Shown piece by piece: positions 7,756 through 16,944 of a stretch of DNA of 34,211 nt (positions within the stretch are counted from its first letter, which is position 1; every line of letters starts with the position of its first letter). The translations under genes and the position numbers were made by a program. The notes beneath the pieces are model-generated. The model was not told the DNA's origin. It saw only the letters and a program-made list of their open reading frames with translations, and searched no databases. Origin of the DNA: Gammaproteobacteria bacterium (lineage in GTDB: Bacteria > Pseudomonadota > Gammaproteobacteria > Eutrophobiales > Eutrophobiaceae); NCBI GenBank assembly GCA_021773245.1, contig JAJFKK010000046.1, positions 1 through 34,211 of the forward strand. The letters run 5' to 3'.

Positions 7756-9882
7756 ATGTGTAAATCGAAGTATTTTATTGCTGGTACTATTTTTTCTGCC
7801 ATTTTTAATGTGTCGCCTGTATTGGCAGATCACCCTGAAGTTTTATCCGATGTAACCGTTTCTGGCGAAGTCGATACTGGTTTTAGTCCGACTCATATCC
7901 AGTTTGATGCCATGCGTTCAGGTGTGAGTGACATCTCAGAATTAATGAGCAAAGTCCCAGGTGGGAGTTTTAATAATAATGGTCCGCTTAGCGGTCAAAC
8001 CCAATATCGGGGTATGTTTGGAACACGCATGAATGTCAGAGTTGATGGAATGTACCTTAACTCTGGTGGTCCTAACTGGATGGATCCCCCACTACATTAT
8101 CTACCAGCCACTTTATTGGAATCAATGGAAGTAAGTCGTGGCATTGCGCCAGTTAGTTCTGGTACAGGAATAGGTGGCTATGTAAAAGCTAATACTAAAT
8201 CAAGTCAGTTTACGAGTAGTGATGAATTTGAATTTCATGGTGATATTCAGACAAGCATACATAGTGTAGATGATGGTTATAACCTTGGCGGTGTATTGGC
8301 GTATTCAAATAATAAACATCGTTTTCATATTCTCGGCGCTAGAGATGAAGCTGATGATATTGATTTCGGTGATGGTGAAATTAATGGTACTGAACATGAA
8401 AGAGATAACTACGGTTTTGGTTATGGCTTTCAACAAGGACAACAGGAACTGGCTTTAAATTTCCGTCACCAAGACACGGGTAGAAGTGGTAACCCATCAC
8501 TTCCTTTAGATATTGTATTTTTAGACACAGAATTATTTAACGCAAAATACAATACTAAATGGAACAACATTAATATTGAAACCAGCATCAATTACACTGA
8601 TGTCGGACATCAAATGGATAACTTCACTCTTCGACCTGTACCTGACTTCTTTACACCAGGCGGAACAACAGATCGTCGATTAGTCAATGCAACTAGTGAT
8701 AGTTTGGTTTACGCCTTAAAAGGAACACTAGCAATTGCCAAAGGTAATTTAACCGTTGGTTTTGACACCTCTTTTAATCAACATGATTCAACAGTGCTTG
8801 ATCCGGTTCAGGCATCATTTTTTGTTACTAACTTCAATAATGTTCAGAATGATACCTACAGTTTTTTTGCTGAAACAAAACAACAACTGACTGAACGTAC
8901 TGGAATTGAATTAGGTGTTCGTTATACACGTGTTGAAATGGATGCCGATGATGTTGATGCTATTGTATCCCCTGCGGGAACGTTACCTGCTGCTGCAACT
9001 ACTCTCAGAAATACTTTTAATTCATCAGATAGAAGTCAGGAAGACAATAATGTTGATTGGGTCGCTGAACTCAATTATGACGCTAATGACCACCTAACTG
9101 TAGAACTGGGTGTTGCACGCAAAACACGATCACCCTACTACCTTGAACGTTATCTTTGGATACCTTTAGAAGTTAATGCAGGCTTGGGTGACAGTAATGG
9201 TTATGTTGGCGACGTCAATCTTGATCCGGAAGTATCACATCAGATCGAATTAGGTTTAGATTGGCACCATCATCATTATTATGTCGCACCACGTGTCTAT
9301 TATCGGACTGTCGATGATTACATTCAAGGCACAGCTTCTACTAATGCAGCAGTAATAGGTGTAGGCACATTAAATAGTGAAACAACTCCTCTTGTATTCA
9401 CCAATGTCGAAGCCGAATTTTATGGTGCTGATGCTAATTGGGGTTATTCATTCAATGAAAGATGGCGACTTGATGGTGTAATCAGTTACGTTCAAGGTAA
9501 ACGTCGTGATATCGATGATAATCTATATCGAATCGCACCTTTAAATACCACACTTGCACTAACACATGAACGTGCAACATGGTCGACAACGGTTGAAGGT
9601 ATCTTTATTGCTGAGCAACATGATATATCAGATACGATCGTAACTAGCGAATCAAGAACAAACAATGACTCTACACCAGGATATGTCTTGATGAATATTT
9701 CAGGAAAGTGGAGTCCGACACACGATTTAACGTTAAATGCAGGCGTAAGTAATTTATTAGATAAAAATTACACAAATCATCTCAGCGGTTTTAATCGTAA
9801 CAGTGGCGGAGTTATCCCTGTTGGCAACCGTTTGCCTGGTCAGGGACGCAATGTATTTGCTACTGTCTCTTACGAATGGTGA
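7756..9882 (+). CDS. TonB-dependent outer-membrane receptor, OprC/NosA-like
   Basis: TonB-dependent receptor of 708 residues with signal peptide (MCKSKYFIAGTIFSAIFNVSPVLA), a TonB-box-like EVLSDVTVSG, a plug domain (about 45-150; YRGMFGTRMNVRVDGMY, ISELMSKVPGG), a beta-barrel and a C-terminal aromatic residue (VFATVSYEW). The plug segment GGPNWMDPPLHY matches the CPNRMDPP-type segment of the copper receptor OprC/NosA. HQM at 285-287 matches the HxM half of the OprC copper site. The cysteine of the CxxxM half is Gly105 here, while Met109 is kept. Copper uptake is the best guess; another metal is possible. GAGAG precedes the ATG, and the His-rich gene lies immediately upstream. Confidence 0.87.
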   Translation: MCKSKYFIAGTIFSAIFNVSPVLADHPEVLSDVTVSGEVDTGFSPTHIQFDAMRSGVSDISELMSKVPGGSFNNNGPLSGQTQYRGMFGTRMNVRVDGMYLNSGGPNWMDPPLHYLPATLLESMEVSRGIAPVSSGTGIGGYVKANTKSSQFTSSDEFEFHGDIQTSIHSVDDGYNLGGVLAYSNNKHRFHILGARDEADDIDFGDGEINGTEHERDNYGFGYGFQQGQQELALNFRHQDTGRSGNPSLPLDIVFLDTELFNAKYNTKWNNINIETSINYTDVGHQMDNFTLRPVPDFFTPGGTTDRRLVNATSDSLVYALKGTLAIAKGNLTVGFDTSFNQHDSTVLDPVQASFFVTNFNNVQNDTYSFFAETKQQLTERTGIELGVRYTRVEMDADDVDAIVSPAGTLPAAATTLRNTFNSSDRSQEDNNVDWVAELNYDANDHLTVELGVARKTRSPYYLERYLWIPLEVNAGLGDSNGYVGDVNLDPEVSHQIELGLDWHHHHYYVAPRVYYRTVDDYIQGTASTNAAVIGVGTLNSETTPLVFTNVEAEFYGADANWGYSFNERWRLDGVISYVQGKRRDIDDNLYRIAPLNTTLALTHERATWSTTVEGIFIAEQHDISDTIVTSESRTNNDSTPGYVLMNISGKWSPTHDLTLNAGVSNLLDKNYTNHLSGFNRNSGGVIPVGNRLPGQGRNVFATVSYEW

Positions 9883-9949
9883 TTTTCATATAATTTAACT
9901 TAAACGTAATTAAGGTATTAATCAGTTATTTTCAATCAAGTATTTACAC

Positions 9950-9984
9950 AAATAATATCTTGTGCGTAGCACAAGATATTATTT
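9950..9984 (+). terminator. Long perfect hairpin after TonB receptor
   Basis: Sixteen-base perfect arms (AAATAATATCTTGTGC / GCACAAGATATTATTT) around a 3-base loop, 68 bases after the receptor stop. The AT-rich 3' arm ends in TTATTTATAATT. A terminator or mRNA 3' stabiliser is likely. Confidence 0.6.
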
Positions 9985-10086
9985 ATAATTGCGAAACTTC
10001 GAAAATAACAGCCATACCGGCTTCATCAATTCATAACAAATTCTTGATATTCAATTTTATAATTTCATTAAGTTAGGAGAAAAAAC

Positions 10087-10368
10087 ATGAGTAAAGCAAC
10101 TGCACGCCATATTTTGGTTAAATCTGAAGAAGAATGCGAATCACTAAAACAAAAGATCGAAGACGGTACTGATTTTGAAGAAGTAGCAAAAGAACATTCG
10201 ACTTGCCCTTCTGGACGAAATGGCGGCGATCTTGGTGAATTTGGTCCAGGACAAATGGTAAAAGAATTTGATGAAGTTGTATTTAGTGGTGATTTGGATA
10301 CCGTACACGGCCCGGTTAAAACTCAATTTGGCTATCACTTATTGGAAATCACGAGTCGCGAAGACTAA
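10087..10368 (+). CDS. ppiC: Parvulin-type peptidyl-prolyl isomerase PpiC
   Basis: Single-domain parvulin of 93 residues, exactly the length of E. coli PpiC, catalysing cis-trans isomerisation of peptidyl-prolyl bonds in the cytoplasm. Family motifs include ARHILVKSEEE, the STCPSGRNGGDLGEFGPGQM signature, FDEVVFSG and TQFGYHLLEI. No signal peptide. A strong AGGAG lies about 8 bases before the ATG. It stands alone, with hairpins on both sides. Confidence 0.95.
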   Translation: MSKATARHILVKSEEECESLKQKIEDGTDFEEVAKEHSTCPSGRNGGDLGEFGPGQMVKEFDEVVFSGDLDTVHGPVKTQFGYHLLEITSRED

Positions 10369-10394
10369 TTTTATTCAAAAAGATTGTAATTAAA

Positions 10395-10432
10395 ACCTAT
10401 GAGTTATTAAAACTAACTAATAACTCATAGGT
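10395..10432. terminator. Bidirectional terminator between ppiC and GNAT gene
   Basis: Perfect 15-base arms ACCTATGAGTTATTA / TAATAACTCATAGGT with an 8-base loop, followed by ATTTTC on the plus strand. It sits between the convergent ppiC and acetyltransferase genes and could serve both. Confidence 0.75.
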
Positions 10433-10462
10433 ATTTTCATAACACTGAAGCAATAATCTTGG

Positions 10463-10897
10463 TTACTTAGATAAAAACTTAATCATTTTTAGATGTGGGA
10501 TACCGGCATCATCGAATACATCACCCTCTTCTTCAAAACCAAACTTTCTATAAAAACTAACTGCATCAATTTGAGAATTAAGAAAAACTGCTTTCATGTT
10601 TTTTAATTCTGCTACTGATAAAAGCTTTTCTAAAATTTTACTGCCAACACCTGATTGTCGATAAGATTTTAATACTGCCATTCGACCAATCTGACCATTT
10701 TCTAATATACGACCTGTTGCAATAGCATCATTATTTGATTTAACAAGAACATGTACGCAAGCATCGTCATATTCATCCCATTCCATTTCTTCAGGAACAT
10801 GTTGCTCTTCAATAAAGACGTCCGTTCGAATATATCGCAAATGACTTTCTTCGTCTCGCCATTTAACTTCTTCAATTTGAAACTCAAAATCATTCAT
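10463..10897 (-). CDS. GNAT-family N-acetyltransferase
   Basis: Predicted acetyl-CoA-dependent acyltransferase of about 144 residues. It has the GNAT core: VFIEEQHVPEEMEWDEYDD near the start, ATGRI, then the acetyl-CoA loop GRMAVLKSYRQSGVGSKILEKLL (R/Q-x-x-G-x-G type), AVFLNSQIDAVSFYRKFGF and a short C-terminus. The acceptor substrate is unknown. I prefer the second Met (10897), whose ATG overlaps the roxA stop by eight bases (ATGAATGA), implying translational coupling. The ORF track uses 10921. Neither start has a clear Shine-Dalgarno. Last gene of the ykgJ-roxA-GNAT run. Confidence 0.82.
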   Translation of the reverse strand: MNDFEFQIEEVKWRDEESHLRYIRTDVFIEEQHVPEEMEWDEYDDACVHVLVKSNNDAIATGRILENGQIGRMAVLKSYRQSGVGSKILEKLLSVAELKNMKAVFLNSQIDAVSFYRKFGFEEEGDVFDDAGIPHLKMIKFLSK

Positions 10898-12035
10898 CAA
10901 AAAAGAAATAATTACCGTCATATAATTTATAAAGCAAATCTAATGCAGCAAGTTCATCACAACATTTCATCACATGTTCATAGTCAATAGCGTGACGTGA
11001 ACTAATATAGCTTACTAAAGATAAATAACTATCTGACAAACTTAACTCTTCGCCGGCAATAAACAGACTGATCGAGTCTTCGTTTTTGATAAAGGATAAG
11101 CGTATATTCCCATTCCGCGTTAAACTACCTAAATCCTTAAATTGTTGCCAAAATTCGCTCTCGTCAAGCTCCTCATTTTCATACTCTTGCTCATTACTCT
11201 TCTCAGTAATAAAACAACCAAACCAACTACTAAACTTATCTGCATCAACATTTGATAAACGCATTAACTTTTTAATAGCATCAATATGTTCTTTTCTTAT
11301 TTCACCCGGCGAAGCTTGCAATGTTAATTCTGGATCAGAATAAAAAACCTCCTCGACCGATTCATCATTTTTGTCTGTATATGCAATTAATAATTCTTTT
11401 CGTGTCGGTGCGCGAAAGCCAATAGAAAAAGTTAAACAATCATCAAGTGCAATACCATGATGCGCAACGCCGGGAGGTAAATAAAGCATATCACCTGGTT
11501 CTAATACCCAATCCTGTTTGGAATCAAATTCATTTAGTATGCGTAAATCTGAGTCAGGTATAAAGTCATCATCGTCATAATCGTTTTCATTAATATGCCA
11601 ATGACGTTTACCTTGAACTTGTAATAAAAACACATCGTAATTATCCAAATGCGGACCAACACTACCCTGTGCTTGAGCAAAGCTAATCATTAGATCATCA
11701 ATGCGCCAAGTAGGTATAAAATCAAACTCATCAAGTAAACAAGCTAGTTCAGGAATATGATGATCGACTGATTGTACTAACAAGGTCCAATGCGTTTCAG
11801 GCAAGGAAGTAAAGTCGTTTTCAACAAAGGGGCCGTGACGGAGCTGCCAAGGTTTATCGCCTCCTTGTTCTTGAATTAATCGTGACTCAATTCCCTCTTC
11901 GCATGCTAAACCTGCTAATTCTTCTGCAGAAAGTGGACTTTGATAATCAGGAAACGCCTGTCGTATTAGCAAAGGTTTCTTTTGCCAATATTGTTTTAAA
12001 AATTCTTCACGACTTAAGTCGCCTAGTATATACAT
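10890..12035 (-). CDS. roxA: Ribosomal protein uL16 arginine 3-hydroxylase RoxA (YcfD)
   Basis: JmjC/cupin Fe(II)- and 2-oxoglutarate-dependent oxygenase, related to E. coli YcfD, which hydroxylates an arginine of 50S protein uL16. The iron-binding facial triad is visible as GPHLDNYDVF (HxD) and GVAHHGIALDDCL (distal His). LDEFDFIPTWRIDDLMISFA, QGKRHWHI and FSIGFRAPTRKELL also fit. The C-terminal third matches the dimerisation/winged-helix region. 381 residues is near the usual 370-390. Likely co-transcribed with the YkgJ-like gene (13-base gap upstream) and the acetyltransferase (overlap downstream). Confidence 0.94.
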   Translation of the reverse strand: MYILGDLSREEFLKQYWQKKPLLIRQAFPDYQSPLSAEELAGLACEEGIESRLIQEQGGDKPWQLRHGPFVENDFTSLPETHWTLLVQSVDHHIPELACLLDEFDFIPTWRIDDLMISFAQAQGSVGPHLDNYDVFLLQVQGKRHWHINENDYDDDDFIPDSDLRILNEFDSKQDWVLEPGDMLYLPPGVAHHGIALDDCLTFSIGFRAPTRKELLIAYTDKNDESVEEVFYSDPELTLQASPGEIRKEHIDAIKKLMRLSNVDADKFSSWFGCFITEKSNEQEYENEELDESEFWQQFKDLGSLTRNGNIRLSFIKNEDSISLFIAGEELSLSDSYLSLVSYISSRHAIDYEHVMKCCDELAALDLLYKLYDGNYFFFDE

Positions 12036-12048
12036 GATTAATTATTAA

Positions 12049-12435
12049 TTAGTTTTTATATGGAGGCCGACTATCTGCCATGAGTTTATCCAGCTTCTTT
12101 TGAGCTTGCTTAGGCTTGACTAAATCTTTTGATTCTAACATCTCGCAATCATCATTAATCATTTGCTCAATCGTAACAGGGTAATGTTTACAATCGTCGG
12201 GACGATCATAATAGATGTCGCATGTATAGATATTTTGATCAGGTACTTTTCTAAGCCACGGGCACAGTTCTAATTGTTTTCCCGTTTCCGGATCCATCCA
12301 GATTTTTCCATCTGATACATAGCGATATAGTTCAGGATTAATTATATCCCATAATTCTATTTCACTTGCAGTTACAGAAAGGCCAGCATTGCCATATTTC
12401 GTACAACATTTTCCACACTGATTACATTCTTTCAC
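12049..12435 (-). CDS. YkgJ-family cysteine-cluster protein (UPF0153-like)
   Basis: Small 128-residue protein with the family's N-terminal CNQCGKCC cluster and further cysteines (ELCPWL, YTCDIYYDRPDDCKHYP). These are thought to bind zinc or an iron-sulfur cluster; the function is not established. The start is a GTG (GTG-AAA-GAA-TGT). Directly followed by roxA after 13 bases, the same order as a single transcript. An 8-G tract lies about 22 bases upstream. Pairing with an iron oxygenase makes a metal-related accessory role conceivable, but that is inference. Confidence 0.8.
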   Translation of the reverse strand: MKECNQCGKCCTKYGNAGLSVTASEIELWDIINPELYRYVSDGKIWMDPETGKQLELCPWLRKVPDQNIYTCDIYYDRPDDCKHYPVTIEQMINDDCEMLESKDLVKPKQAQKKLDKLMADSRPPYKN

Positions 12436-12492
12436 GTTATTTTCTTTATCAGCTATGGGGGGGGTAATGAAGTGGTATGTTTTTACAGTTGT

Positions 12493-12627
12493 TTAATGCT
12501 TTACGTTACTACTCTTCCAGTTTTTGTGCCAGTACCTCCAAAGAAAATAATTTAACAATTGAACATCATCTGCTAGCGTAGCTTCTAGTATTTTAAATTT
12601 ACTTTTACGGGAAAAAGTCAATTCCAT
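12493..12627 (-). CDS. Possible small basic protein, unrecognised
   Basis: A 44-residue frame too short for the track, beginning MELTFSRKSKFKILEATLA and ending YWHKNWKSSNVKH. It is basic and aromatic-rich. No good Shine-Dalgarno is seen. It lies between katG and the ykgJ-like gene, reading away from the OxyR-type site. In AT-rich DNA a frame of this length can occur by chance, so I rate it low. No family recognised. Confidence 0.22.
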   Translation of the reverse strand: MELTFSRKSKFKILEATLADDVQLLNYFLWRYWHKNWKSSNVKH

Positions 12628-12647
12628 TGATCTTCAATCACTTAAAT

Positions 12648-12689
12648 TGTCCATAGTTATTAACTATGGACATGAAACAAATTATCAAT
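12648..12689. promoter_or_regulatory. OxyR-type binding site upstream of katG
   Basis: Palindrome with 12-base arms (TGTCCATAGTTA, centre T, TAACTATGGACA). Its core ATAGTTATTAACTAT fits the OxyR half-site ATAGnTnnnAnCTAT at every defined position. Seven bases further, AAACAAATTATCAAT matches 6 of 10 defined positions of a second half-site. The site is 61-102 bases before the katG ATG, where an activator would act. Confidence 0.7.
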
Positions 12690-12734
12690 TATAAATATGA
12701 CAATTCTTTCTGTAACATTCTTCAACGATAATAA

Positions 12735-14918
<2,184 letters not shown>

Positions 14919-14943
14919 GTAGTTAGTTTAGATAAACCCTTAA

Positions 14944-14980
14944 GTTGTTGCCCCAGAGTTTTTCTGGGGCTCAACTTTTT
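14944..14980 (+). terminator. Intrinsic terminator of katG
   Basis: GCCCCAGA / TCTGGGGC 8-base stem with a GTTTT loop, further pairing outside it (AGTTG / CAACT), then TTTTT. It begins 26 bases after the katG stop. Confidence 0.88.
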
Positions 14981-15204
14981 AAAAATTTGTTTCGCCTTCT
15001 CCGGCGAGTCGGCTGCTCTTTCATGTCCATGCGATCGCATGCATAAGTACTGTAGGAATGCAGGAATCTTTAGGTCACTTCTCTTTGTAGTTGTAATTGA
15101 CGAGAAGAAACATAAGAACAAATAAGAGATAAATAAATATACATATATATATTTATTTATAAGAACAATAGATTTTACCTATATTTGATATGGTTTACTT
15201 GGTT

Positions 15205-15672
15205 CTAAGAATGACCTTTATTAATTCTGTCGTACATAACAATACTACCGGTAACCGCGACGTTTAAAGAATGTTCACCAGGGAGTTTAATGACTGATTG
15301 GCACTGCTCGATAATCAGAGGTGGTAAACCGCTTACTTCATTACCTAGTAAATAGATAACTCTATCAGGATGAACATACTCACCTAGCGGCACAGCATCT
15401 TCTCCCATTTCTACCGCAACTAACTGCGTAGAAAAAGGTATATTCTCTTTAAGTTCGTCAAAGGTTTTATAATGATACAGTGGAATCTTCGTCCAGGATT
15501 TCGTGACATCACTACCTTCAATTTTATATTTCTTACCAACAGTAAATATAAAACTCGCACCCAAGATATAAGCCGAACGCCAAAGCGTACCGATATTAAT
15601 CTCATCAGTATTGTTTAATATTCCAATACCAAAAAAACCGTAATCATCTTCAATGTTTTTTACTCGTGACAT
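15205..15672 (-). CDS. SpoU/TrmH-family RNA 2'-O-methyltransferase
   Basis: SPOUT-class S-adenosylmethionine-dependent RNA methyltransferase. The SpoU motifs are present: NIGTLWRSAYILGA (motif 1), VIYLLGNEVSGLPPLII (motif 2) and SLNVAVTGSIVMYDR (motif 3, knot). Only the catalytic domain is present. I choose the internal ATG giving MSRVKNIEDDYGFFGIG (about 155 residues) over the GTG at 15708, because family members start close to this point; no clear Shine-Dalgarno supports either. Target nucleotide and RNA (tRNA or rRNA) are not predictable with confidence. Confidence 0.85.
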   Translation of the reverse strand: MSRVKNIEDDYGFFGIGILNNTDEINIGTLWRSAYILGASFIFTVGKKYKIEGSDVTKSWTKIPLYHYKTFDELKENIPFSTQLVAVEMGEDAVPLGEYVHPDRVIYLLGNEVSGLPPLIIEQCQSVIKLPGEHSLNVAVTGSIVMYDRINKGHS

Positions 15673-15745
15673 AGTGAATTTACATAGAAATTTGCTGGAT
15701 ATTAACACCTTGTTAGATAGCTTAGGCGTCTAATTGATTCATGGA

Positions 15746-15770
15746 AGATTGCCGCACTACTTATTTACTT
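15746..15770 (+). repeat. Left imperfect direct repeat flanking brnTA
   Basis: AGATTGCCGCACTACTTATTTACTTA-type element, matching the copy at 16419-16440 in about 21 of 24 aligned bases with a 2-base gap. The brnT/brnA operon lies between the two. Confidence 0.5.
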
Positions 15771-15791
15771 ATCAGAGCTGCTTGCCATGCA

Positions 15792-15812
15792 TGTATATGA
15801 TGATAATATACA
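15792..15812. promoter_or_regulatory. Candidate BrnA operator
   Basis: Inverted repeat TGTATAT / ATATACA with a 7-base centre ending three bases before the brnT ATG and overlapping a GATAAT -10-like element. BrnA antitoxins repress their own promoters, so this fits an operator. Confidence 0.45.
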
Positions 15813-15815
15813 ACC

Positions 15816-16127
15816 ATGATTGATTGGACTCAACTAACTGGCTTTGATTGGGACGATGGAAATTCCCGTAAAAGCAAAGATAAACACGAGGTTAACCAAT
15901 CGGAAGCAGAGCATGTGTTTTTCAATCAACCTCTTTTGATATTGGAAGATATCAAACATAGCCAGGAGGAAAGCCGCTTCCATGCATTGGGCATTACAGA
16001 TGATGAGCGATTTTTGCATATTAGCTTCACCTTGCGTGCTTCAGGAGAATTGATACGAATTATTTCTGCACGTGAGATGCACAAAAAAGAGAGAAATATT
16101 TATGAGCAAACAAAAACAGATACCTAA
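15816..16127 (+). CDS. brnT: BrnT-family ribonuclease toxin
   Basis: Toxin of a type II BrnT/BrnA system; known BrnT is a RelE-fold endoribonuclease that arrests translation. Family features: TGFDWDDGNSRKSKDKHEV near the N-terminus, SEAEHVFFNQPL, ESRFHALGITDD, and the C-terminal ELIRIISAREMHKKERNIYE that carries catalytic-type Arg residues. 103 residues is typical. The ATG has no obvious Shine-Dalgarno, and the toxin gene comes first, as usual for brnTA. Its end overlaps the antitoxin start by 26 bases. Confidence 0.87.
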   Translation: MIDWTQLTGFDWDDGNSRKSKDKHEVNQSEAEHVFFNQPLLILEDIKHSQEESRFHALGITDDERFLHISFTLRASGELIRIISAREMHKKERNIYEQTKTDT

Positions 16128-16377
16128 GTTCAAAACTGAAGCAGAGGAACGCGCTTTCTGGGAAAAGAATGATTCCAATGATTTTTTAAATTGGAAAGAA
16201 GCTAAGCTTGCCGCTTTTCCAAATTTAAAGCCGTCTACCAAAACGATATCCTTACGTTTGCCAGAAGGTTTACTTGATCGTATTAAGATCGAAGCCAATA
16301 AACGTGATATGCCCTACCAGTCACTTATCAAAGTTTGGCTTTCTGAAGATGTAAAAGAAAGTCAAAAACTAGGGTAG
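16102..16377 (+). CDS. brnA: BrnA-like ribbon-helix-helix antitoxin
   Basis: Antitoxin partner of BrnT, expected to neutralise it and repress the operon. The C-terminal half KTISLRLPEGLLDRIKIEANKR followed by QSLIKVWLSEDV is a ribbon-helix-helix DNA-binding domain of CopG/BrnA type. The N-terminal region with EERAFWEKNDSNDFLNW is the usual toxin-contacting part. I choose the ATG at 16102 (MSKQKQIPKF), preceded by AGAGAAAT, rather than the track's 16072; this gives 91 residues. It overlaps brnT, indicating translational coupling. Confidence 0.85.
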   Translation: MSKQKQIPKFKTEAEERAFWEKNDSNDFLNWKEAKLAAFPNLKPSTKTISLRLPEGLLDRIKIEANKRDMPYQSLIKVWLSEDVKESQKLG

Positions 16378-16418
16378 ATACTAAATAGTAGGCCTTGTTC
16401 ATTGCTAGCAAGTAACAA

Positions 16419-16440
16419 AGACTGCCGCTGCTTATTTACA
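16419..16440 (+). repeat. Right imperfect direct repeat flanking brnTA
   Basis: AGACTGCCGCTGCTTATTTAC element matching 15746-15770 in the same orientation. It overlaps the stop codon of the minus-strand MshEN-like gene. Confidence 0.5.
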
Positions 16441-16677
16441 TACATTTTTTCCCAACAACAGATTAAGAACCACTTCAATTTGGTCGCTGTTCATCCAGTC
16501 TTTTTCAAATAGTATGGTTCCAAGCAACCTATGCTTTTCTCCAGCAATATTTTCATCAACCTGAATGCTCAATGCAGATTTGAGTTGATCTGTAGTGATA
16601 TATCCTTTTTCTATAGCAATTTGACCAAATCTCGGACAGTATTTTTCTGAAATTCTTTTGCGTATCTCTGTAGACAT
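16432..16677 (-). CDS. Stand-alone MshEN-like (GSPII_E_N) mini-protein
   Basis: An 81-residue protein with a strong Shine-Dalgarno (AAGGAGA). Residues 16-39, RFGQIAIEKGYITTDQLKSALSIQ, fit the 24-residue MshEN motif (RLGxxLLxxGLIxxxxLxxxLxxQ) at nearly every position. A second, weaker copy follows (LLGTILFEKDWMNSDQIEVVLNLL). MshEN is the N-terminal c-di-GMP-binding domain of some type II secretion/type IV pilus ATPases. Here it is not attached to an ATPase or any other domain. c-di-GMP binding is an inference: the first half is well conserved, while the second has lost the Arg, the central Gly and the final Gln. Confidence 0.6.
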   Translation of the reverse strand: MSTEIRKRISEKYCPRFGQIAIEKGYITTDQLKSALSIQVDENIAGEKHRLLGTILFEKDWMNSDQIEVVLNLLLGKNVCK

Positions 16678-16750
16678 AAAATCTCCTTATTTTATCTGCT
16701 CGTTCATATCTCACAAGGTATGCCAAATATATTCCCAAGGAGACTATATT

Positions 16751-16929
16751 ATGAATAATGTTAAATCCTCACTTATTAGTTAAGCATTTACTTTGAGATA
16801 GTCAACTGGCAAGACGATAACGAACAAAACCCAATCTGGCTTAAATTTAGCAAGAAGCAAGACCTAAACCCACAACGCGTGGTAATTTAACATCAATTAT
16901 TAAATTGGTTCGACCCAGACAAGCAATAA
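16751..16929 (+). pseudogene. Broken small gene, unrecognised family
   Basis: AAGGAG (16737-16742) and an ATG at 16751 begin MNNVKSSLIS before a TAA. In another frame the DNA continues protein-like, SIYFEIVNWQDDNEQNPIWL and KFSKKQDLNPQRVVI, to a TAA at 16888, then HQLLNWFDPDKQ to a TAA at 16927. A frameshift plus a nonsense change of one small gene explains this. Composition looks coding, but I do not recognise the family. Confidence 0.45.
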
Positions 16930-16944
16930 AAATAGCATTACAGT

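Noticed and set aside
15031-15038. GCGATCGC, the cyanobacterial HIP1 octamer
   Set aside because: Single occurrence; the gene content is gammaproteobacterial.
15711-16430. Integron cassette attC sites around brnTA
   Set aside because: GTTAGAT and GCGTCTAAT near 15711 only partly fit attC cores; no paired R'/R'' sites or integrase are visible.
16896-16920. GGTTCGACCC resembling a tRNA T-loop
   Set aside because: No acceptor, D or anticodon stem around it; it lies inside a broken coding frame.
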